This document shows positions 56,738 through 64,000 of a stretch of 64,000 nucleotides of DNA, in pieces. Within the stretch, counting starts at the first letter, position 1. Each line of letters begins with the position of its first letter. Source of the stretch: Chromera velia (lineage: Eukaryota > Sar > Chromeraceae); contig JAHBMJ010004226.1 of the NCBI GenBank assembly GCA_018398765.1, positions 5,555-69,554 on the forward strand, read 5' to 3'. The position numbers and the translations under genes are program-made. The notes beneath the pieces were generated by a model. It was given only the letters and a program-made list of their open reading frames with translations, did no database searches and was not told the origin of the DNA.

Positions 56738-59040
56738 GGCCTACTAGCTAGCAAAACACTGCTCCCCACGATTGATTAGTCCAGTCCTAGGTATGCAGCA
56801 ATGAGGGCACTGGCCTTTCAAGCATCCCTCTGAAGAAGAAATGAGAAGTACCGCCTTACCCGCTCCTCGGCCTGCCCCACCCCCCTACCCCCTTGGGCTT
56901 CCTTGCACACACTTCTTCTATCGACATACGCTCCAGTCGCCTATACCAGAGATCACCCAGTCCCCCCCGTAGCACCTCCGTTCGGACACAAGTTGTCAGA
57001 CGGTGAATTAGATCGATTATCAATCAATTTCTCCTAACTTCTCTCTTCACAAGCTTTGTAAATTGGTTTAACCCCCCCCCCATGGTTTGCTACCCCTCCA
57101 ACAATGGCGCGCAACAAAGGGCGGAAAACTGCCCCGGGGGAAGACAACAACTGCTTGGCGAGAGGTTCTACCGAGGGAGACCATGAGCCCCCCCTCTGCC
57201 CCCCTCTCCTCCACTAAGCTTCCGAGAACCAATTTTGCAAAACATTGACTGCTACTATTCTCCTTCTGAAAGTCGGTCAGGCAGGCAGACGGAGGAAAAG
57301 ACACGCTCCCATGCATTCCTTGTCTCCCCAGACCTGCCTTCCCTCTCTCCTTTTTATGATGGAGACCGGGTTTGCCCAGTCCTCCATCCAGTCGTTCACT
57401 TCTCTGTTTCTTGCCCTCCTTTTCAGCTTGCTAATATCTGATGTTCTAAAATTGACCTCATCTGGTTCACCTTCCAAAAAGGCAGGACTGATGGGTTGTA
57501 CAAGTTTCTTTGCAAACCCCGACCATGCCCTTAACTTCCCCCTCCTGTGGCATGCCTACAATGCTTAAAGCAAAGCCAATCGAGCAAGGGGGAGACTTCT
57601 CAAATACCCCTCCATTCTGATGCTAAGAATTTCTCTCATGGGTCTCATCCCAATGGCTGCAAGGGTGGGAAATACAAAAGAATTCCAGAGCAGGCGGAGA
57701 GACCAACGCATAAAATGAAGTTAGGAGGAGTCTAAACATCAGATGCCAGAATCCTGAATGGGGAGAGCTTCAAGGGAATAAGTGGCGGCGGGCTCCCACA
57801 TCCCCTTGAAGAGGGACATGCGACTATGGGGAGAGAGTATACCTATTGATGCACACAGACTCATAGCCCCCCTCACTCCTCTTTCTATGGCTTCAAGTCT
57901 GATGGTCACAGACTTGTGAGGGTTTGCATTAGAAAAGACCTGACAACCCAAGTATCTATAACTTTCTACCTACTCTACCACGTGACCTTTGAAACAAATT
58001 TCTTCTACCTCCCCTCTACCTATCAATCTTATCACCTTTGTCTTCTTTAGATTCACCATTAAGCCCCACTTGTCACAATAGGTAGCCAACCGATCAATCC
58101 TTTTCTGGAATTCTCAGGGGGAGTGTCTGGAAATGATAAGATCATCGGCGTATCCAATGCTCTCCAGCAGTAGGTCTCCCAACCTCACTTCTACCGGGGG
58201 GGTGTCTGGGGGGGAGGAGGTTAAGGCTCTGGGCTGAGCCTCTAACACCCTTCTCCGTCCGCCGCTCGCTTCCTCAAGGAGGTTCGCTTGTTCTTCTGGC
58301 CGGGAGTCCCTGCATTGAAGGCTAATAGAGGTATAGATGTTATTGATAAAAAGAAGAAAGAGAAAAGAAGAGAGTGGATCCTCTTGCTTCACCCCTGTTC
58401 CTTCCTCAAACATACTGTCCGAGCCCTCAATCTTTCCCATCACTTTCACATACATAGCATGAATCATTCGAATGTCCCCCTCCCCCAGCCCTTCTTCCTT
58501 AAGCCTCTCTATCAGTTTTTTCCTGTCTACTTTATCAAACGCCTTACTGAAGTCCATAAAAGAAGCGAACAAAGGTCTCTTTTTGTTTCTTGCAGTTTCT
58601 GATAAAGTAAACAAAGCATGAATCGCCTCAGAGTCTCTAGTTCCGACTCCTTTCCTGAAGCCTATCTGTCTGTCATCGATCTTCGTTCTCAGACGAAGAC
58701 AGGAATCCATAAGCAGGGCAAAGAGCTTGGCAAGAAGACTTGCTATATGTATGGGCCTCCATTCATTCACCAATGGAGATACAGGGCCTTTAGGGACGGG
58801 GACGATGCAAAGGAAATTCTATATAGGCGGCCAGTAAGAGAAGAGGTGAAAGAGATTAAAAAAGATAAAAAGAAGAAAACGCGAGAGACGCGATGAGCCA
58901 AAACACAGAGCAGCATGCTTAGGAGAGAGACCCTCAAGTCCGGATACCTTCTTGGGGTTTATTTCTTTAGTGACTTTCTCGCACACAAAGAGAGAAGAAA
59001 GGGGACCAAGGAGGGAGAGGGGAACTGGAGGGGAGAGAAA
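56738..59040 (-). mobile_element. LINE (non-LTR retrotransposon), longer copy 2
   Basis: Same family and orientation as copy 1, extending further 5'. A 219-residue open frame (58773-58114) covers RT motifs: EWRPIHIASLLAKLF, QIGFRKGVGTRDSEAIHALF, FASFMDFSKAFDKVDR, GVKQEDPLSSFLF (Glu where Gly is usual) and ESIGYADDLII. Upstream, RT-like words (INPKKVSG, FLCIVPVPKGPVSPL) continue to about 59.0 kb. The post-RT region repeats that of copy 1 plus a 225-bp segment (about 57590-57815) missing there. No endonuclease domain is seen. Broken elsewhere and not autonomous. Confidence 0.88.
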
Positions 59041-59353
59041 ACTGATTCATTAAATTTCTATTTTCTTTCTAGTATTTTCTAGCTATGCTTAAGAAACACA
59101 TAACAATTTCAATCTGTTTTAGCCTGGATTAGCTGGCAGATTAGTACATACTATAACTGGTACCATAATGAATGATAAAGAAAAACTGACCATGTATAAT
59201 TGCAGTATTGCAGCGGCGATGCATACAGAGTTTCAGCATATTGAGCACCTTCTTTTCAGTATGAATGTATTTGGGTGTACTTCGTCTTACCGTTTACCTG
59301 GTGTGATCACAGATGGCAGTGGCAGATGCAAATACGCAAGACGAATTAGGAGT
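59041..59353. other. Short intergenic, no feature
   Basis: AT-leaning sequence between the LINE 5' edge and the nucleoredoxin stop codon. It must hold the latter's polyadenylation signal, but none is clear. Confidence 0.4.
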
Positions 59354-61551
59354 TCAGGATGGGTCCTCTACATGCATCCTGGGCATCCCCCCCCTTCCTG
59401 GCATCTTGAAAGCCTCCTTGGCCTTCCTAAGGACATCCGCAGAGATAAGAGAACAGCGATGACCCCCGTTGACGGCCCCTTCTCCACCCTTACCGGAGGG
59501 TTCCGCTGCAGCACTCCCTCCTTCAGCCTCCGAGCCTGCTGCTTCTTCTCCTTCACAAAAAGCGGAGGCATCGTAGAAGGCAGCCTCGTCATACAAGTCC
59601 AAAATCACCAGACGGCGGCTCTTCGGAATCTCCGCCCTCGCCTCCTCCACCTTCAACTGCTGCTTGACCCGCTCCGTCAGGCCGTCTCCCTCGTCCACCG
59701 CCACGTAGAACCCCCACTCCGGGTCCTTCCCCTCCGCCTGGCACACATCCAGTTCCTCCGCCCCCACGACCTCAAACGCCTTCTTCGTGTCTGTCTTCAC
59801 AGAGTCATCCAGGTCGTCGACCAAGGCGAGGAAGCAAGGTAGGAGGTCGAGGGGGTCCAGGTCCGCCGACCCGTTCAGCTCGTAGAAAGGCTGGGGCGGG
59901 CGAGGGGGCCAGGGAAATTCCAGGGCCTCTGGGTCTGCTGAGATCGCATCACGCGCGTCCAGGTTGACCACTCGGCTGTCTGGGTCCAGAACCACCAGCG
60001 TAGGAATACCGGAAACGGCCAGACGAGCAGAGAGGTCTGCCGTTCGTTTTTGTTCGGAGAAGGGAAGAGCGGGCCACGGCATGTCTTTGAAGTAGAGGTT
60101 GAAGTCCTCCTCTGCAGGCAGGCAGGGGGAAGGAGGGGGAACTTGGGTGGAGGGAATGCAAATGATCAGATCTGCAAATCGAGAGAGAATGTCTGAGAGT
60201 GTGCATGCGTGTGAGAGAAACAGACACTGTTCGAGAAAAGGTATCTCGACTGAAGGGAGGGTAGAGGAGGACTCTCATTGCCCTCCCCGCAGGCCTCTCT
60301 CCAAAGAAGGGTGCTACTTGGTTCGGCTTCGTCCTTCTGTCTGCTTCCGTCGTCTGCATCGATCATGAACGTCCTTCCCTCCCTGTGCGGGCGGAAGGAA
60401 GAAAGGAAGGAAGCGACCGCCACGTCAGTCCCGCTACAGACATGCAGATTGATTGATGAATCAACGCGTGCCTCCTCCCCCTTGCAGTACGTCGAGTCGA
60501 TTCAACAGAGGAACTAGGCTGGGGGGGTGGGGGGGTGAGTGTGTGCGTTGTCAAACACACAAAAGTGGAAGGAGAGGGCGGAATTGGGACAGACAACGTA
60601 AATGAAACTCTCTTTTGATGCGTTCTTACGTGCGTCAATTGGTGTCTTCAAATATCGACAGAGAGAAAAAAGGAAGATGTATTTCAGATGGGTGATGCAT
60701 AAGTCCGGGCAGAGAGACAGAAAAAGAAAACAGGAATGCGTGAAGAGAAGAGGCGAGTGGTTGGTGACTCATGTGACAAATTTAAAGAAAGAACGATGGG
60801 GGGGTGAGAGGGCCGGGACTTAATTGATTGATTATTTCTCTCTCTGTTTCTCTCTCTCGATCGGCTTGTCTCTGACTCTGTCTTATTCACCCGTGACTCG
60901 TTTTCTCCCGTCCTCCAGCTCTCTTTGAGTGCCTTCCTCTCATGCCGAGGCAATGTGAATCTGTTCCCTCACTGATTGACTCTTTCTTTCTTTCTTTCCC
61001 CCCTTGAATTGCTTGAGGAGAGAGAGCACTCACCGGTCTTGTCTTGAGAGATGTACAGGACCTCTGCATTCTTCCCCTGGTCCTTCAAGGTTTGGCTGCA
61101 CACACACACACACACACACACAGACACACACACACACTCTGACACCCACACCCAAACCCAGACCCACACTCTCACACTCACTCTTCACTCTCAAACTCAC
61201 CCTCACACTCACTCTCATTCTTACAGTCACTCTCTCTCTCTCTCTCTCTCTCCCCCCCCCCCCCCCCCCCNNNNNNNNNNNNNNNNNNNNNNNNNNNNNN
61301 NNNNNNNNNNNNNNNNNNNNNNNNNNNNNNNNNNNNNNNNNNNNCACACACACACACACTCACACTCGCACTCACTCTCACTCTCACTCTTACACTCACC
61401 CTCACACTCACTCTCTCTCTCTCACACACAGGGGGAGGGTGTGCGGCAGCTTGACAAGGTGGAGAGACGAAGACTCACAGGCTGGATCAAACGACGAGAA
61501 GAAGAAGAAGAAGAAGAAGACGACGAAAACACATACACAAACAAAAGCACA

Positions 61552-61586
<35 letters not shown>

Positions 61587-62991
61587 TGACTACATCGCAA
61601 GAAGTTCATCTCCAAAAGTATGGCAAGGAGGACACCACTTTGCAGAGAAGTAGAGGAGGAGGTGTTTCCCCTTCAGGCAGTCGCTTCCCACCGAGCTCCC
61701 ATCAGTCTTCACAAAAGAGGGTCCGAGCAAATCGATCAGGGGAGGGGGGCGCCACGGCCTGCAGGGAGCAAAGGGAGGACAGAAGGGGGTGCATGCAGGT
61801 GTGTGAATGTGGAGGGGGGCGGTGGTTCGGGATGTTGAAAGAAAGCAGAGACGAATTTGGTGAGAAGGAGCCAGGAAACTAAACGAAAAGGGATAGATCG
61901 GGGGAGGGAGATGGCACAGGAGAAAGGCAAAAGGACGAAGAAGGAGAGCCGAAAGGTGAGACAGAATGGATGAAGACTGAGAAGGACACAGCAGCAAGAA
62001 GATCAGGCTGACTGAAAGAAAGCTTCTCGATCATCAGAGAAAGGAAAACCTTCTGAGAGACAAAACAACCGACCGACCGACCAACTGACCATTCGAGTCC
62101 CTCCGGATCCTTTGTGACTGCTCTTCTGCCGTCTGAGGTGATCACTTCTCCGTCGTGTCCCACAATCATCAATTTGGGTATTCCGCTGACTCGATACTTC
62201 TTGCTGGTGCGCAGTTTGGCTTCCTCGTTCTCGAACGGAATCGCCAACCAGGGCATTTTCTGAAGGTACTCCTTGAACTCATCCTCCAGCTTGTCCGATG
62301 ACACGAAGACAACCTCGAACTTCTCTTTGCGTTGTCGGAGCCTCTCGTAGACAGATATCAGCTTGGGTGTGAAAGCTCTGCATACACACACTCATGCAGC
62401 CCTACTGTCATGCACAGCAGGTACGTTACGCGGCGGCGCAGCTGCAGACATGTGAGAGCTCAGAAGGGACCTAGAGATTGAGAGACGGGAAAAGAAATGC
62501 AAAGGCGGGGAAAAATAAGGGCAGGGCTCTGCCCACGGATGGAGAAGTGCAGGTGGGGAAACGAGGCACAGAGATGGGGAAGAGACAGGAGACGCAGAGA
62601 CGGCGACGGACAACACAAACATAGAGGGATCGGATCATGCTGTCCGATGGTTGCAGAAGTAAAACCTGCGCAGCGTCATTCCGTTCTTGAATGCCTATGC
62701 TTTTCTGCACGCACCAACCCATGCGTCCACATACTATGTGGTCAGTCAAAAATGGGTTCAACGCTACGTGTGCAAAAGTGTTCTCTCCTACAGAATTTCT
62801 TTCTGCCTCTTCTTTCCTTTCTCTGTGCGTTGTGTGCACTGGCAGCGGACAGGCTCACTCACTCACTCGCAAGGAGGGCACCACGATGCAGAGAAATAGA
62901 GAGCCAAGACCGCGCCCGGCTCGCAGATTTTCGCTGTGGGGTGAAGCTTTCCATCACGGTCAGTCAAATGCTCTCCCAAGACTCTCTCCAT
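59354..62991 (-). CDS. Nucleoredoxin-like protein, two WCPPC thioredoxin domains
   Basis: Five exons in phase, 62991-62867, 62377-62090, 61758-61594, 61095-61034 and 60111-59354, give 465 residues (animal nucleoredoxin is about 435). Domain 1: LALYFSASWCPPC with Cys38/Cys41, then AFTPKLISVYERL, KMPWLAIPF and VSGIPKLMIVGHDG. Domain 2: PPPLIDLLGPSF, LLLYFSAKWCPPC with Cys180/Cys183, DMPWPALPF (here KDMPW) and VSGIPTLVVLDPDS, both with the cis-Pro before the Leu strand. The C-terminus matches the redox-inactive PDI-like domain, with an Ala/Glu/Gly-rich insert. Function: thiol-disulfide reductase and redox sensor, cytosolic or nuclear because no signal peptide is seen. Two intact CxxC sites resemble plant NRX1 more than human NXN, which has one. 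Intron 3 contains the assembly gap. Confidence 0.88.
61097..61436 (+). repeat. (CA)n/(CT)n microsatellite around the assembly gap
   Basis: CA, CACT and CT repeats flank 74 undetermined bases. The whole block lies in intron 3 of the nucleoredoxin gene and its left end acts as the TG-rich tract of the next acceptor. Confidence 0.95.
61271..61344. other. Assembly gap (74 N)
   Basis: A run of N follows a poly-C stretch and is followed by CA repeats. The true length of the repeat is unknown. It does not affect coding sequence. Confidence 1.
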
Positions 62992-63282
62992 TCTGCACGA
63001 ACTTCAAAGCCGTCAAGCGTCGCGCTCAGAGAAGAGAACTACGAAAACTTTTCTTTACGGAATGCATTTCAAGTTGTAACTTTGGTGCACCACGAAGAAC
63101 AACCGGAACGTACGTGGGTCTTGAATGGAAGATCGATAATGCATCATATTGCATCATTGCATATCATTGCTGTTGTCGAAGATTGATCTCGCGTACTGTC
63201 GCGCGCGAGTATATATGCAGTCCGATCCGCGCGGCCCGGGCCGGACCCCGCGGCCGATCCGCGGAGAGGACCCTCATTTTCA

Positions 63283-63345
63283 GTGATCCGCCCCTCATAC
63301 GGGGACGCGGCATACATAACAAAAACCTCAATCATCATTGGCAGT
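63283..63345 (+). repeat. Dispersed element, copy 3 of 3
   Basis: GATCCGCC, ACGGGGACGCGGCATACAT, AACAAAAACCTCAATCATCA: same order and strand as copies at 7400 and 53246. It lies about 290 bp upstream of the nucleoredoxin start. Confidence 0.75.
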
Positions 63346-63537
63346 CTGACATCCGAACCATAATCCTCTCGCCCTAGGGGATAAAAAAGGAGGTTTGCGG
63401 AAAGTGAATATTACTCCGGAGGGCGCAAACTGAAGGAATTTCTTTGGTAATGTGAGAAGACAGAAGAGGGATAGGTAAAAGCGTAAGCAAATGAATCAGA
63501 AAAGTTTGGGGAACTGAGTTTAAAGAAAGAGTTTTGA

Positions 63538-63985
63538 TGGGGTGTTACTTTGTCCCTCCTATCCAGCCACCTTACGGCGTCCAGACAAAAGCTAAAGTGG
63601 GGACAAGAACTTTAGGGAAAATCTAGGCAAGGAACGTGAGCAATACTTAGTAATACTTAGTCAGGCAATAGTTTATAGCAGGTTTGGCTCTACATCAGTT
63701 TAAGTTCTAGCGTGATCGATCTGGTATTCCAATCAGCTACGTCCATTCTATTATGCATAGTTTCTACTCATTCCTCTCTTTCAGACTCTTAGGGGCTCTC
63801 TTGATCTGTGACAAACAGACATCAGACTCAAACGATGCTATCCGTTGCTTAAGTGACGTGTTGCTTAAATGCGAAGGTCATATGCAGACTCGACTTCGAC
63901 AACTTTGATCGACACGCACGACACGTACATGCATGCAAGTCGATTACGTATACATGCACACGGCGGCGGAGCATAGCATTGGTAC
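63538..63985 (-). repeat. Dispersed ~400-bp repeat, copy B
   Basis: Inverted relative to copy A at 42950-43348. All shared blocks appear in the same order on the minus strand. Copy B has extra bases in places, and its similarity may continue past the window edge. Confidence 0.75.
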
Positions 63986-64000
63986 GCGGGCAGTCAGACA

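Larger units (their letters stand above)
62992..64000. other. Upstream region of nucleoredoxin with two dispersed repeats
   Basis: No gene is seen. Holds the dispersed element copy 3 (63283-63345), preceded by a GC-rich palindromic stretch (63190-63260), and copy B of the ~400-bp repeat reaching toward the window edge. Confidence 0.5.

Overview
This is eukaryotic nuclear DNA from an intron-rich, repeat-laden protist. Most host genes are split into short exons joined by GT..AG introns (mostly a few hundred bases, up to about 900). Proteins include nuclear and RNA-processing families, and intergenic DNA is full of microsatellites, satellites, a fold-back element and LINE copies. The mixture fits a free-living alveolate such as a chromerid alga, but that placement is inference; no rRNA or organelle marker is present.

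Layout. 1-4.9 kb: no convincing gene; a fold-back inverted repeat (2.5-3.5 kb), a 33-bp minisatellite and a 158-bp satellite. 4.8-7.2 kb (-): unrecognised two-exon gene. 7.2-10.8 kb: repeats, including an apparently perfect 344-bp tandem duplication. 10.99-11.86 kb (+): secreted HAD-family hydrolase. 12-13.6 kb: GA/GAGT/GATT repeats and an AT-rich island. 13.7-21.6 kb (-): 14-exon gene for a PNUTS-like PP1 regulatory subunit (TFIIS-N/LW domain plus RVxF motif). 23.4-24.8 kb (-): small Ser/Glu/Lys-rich protein. 25.7-27.7 kb (+): histidine phosphatase. 28-33.8 kb: AT-rich island, minisatellite and a tentative minus-strand gene. 33.8-36.1 kb (-): PH plus RIO-like pseudokinase. 36.75-42.5 kb (+): 14-exon EXD1/Egalitarian-like exonuclease domain joined to an S1-like domain. 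44.4-45.8 kb (-): Rossmann methyltransferase-like protein. 46.9-47.4 kb (+): Pro/Ser-rich protein. 49.9-52.0 kb (-): secreted M23 peptidase. 53.7-54.9 kb (+): secreted R-S-E ADP-ribosyltransferase. 55.1-59.0 kb (-): two head-to-tail LINE copies. 59.4-63.0 kb (-): nucleoredoxin with two WCPPC domains. 63.2-64 kb: two dispersed repeats also found elsewhere in the window.

The exon models were built by hand from splice motifs, reading phase and family similarity. For the PNUTS-like, exonuclease-like, nucleoredoxin, M23 and histidine-phosphatase genes the phases close at every junction, which is strong internal support. There is no operon-like cluster. The genes are independent, often as divergent pairs sharing a 0.7-1.7 kb upstream region (24.8/25.7, 36.05/36.75, 45.8/46.9, 52.0/53.7 kb). 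The most unusual items are the two likely catalytically dead enzymes (RIO-like and EXD1-like), the PNUTS-like scaffold with its repeated C-terminal FSG motif, and a host splice-donor style with C at position +3 in about half of the introns.
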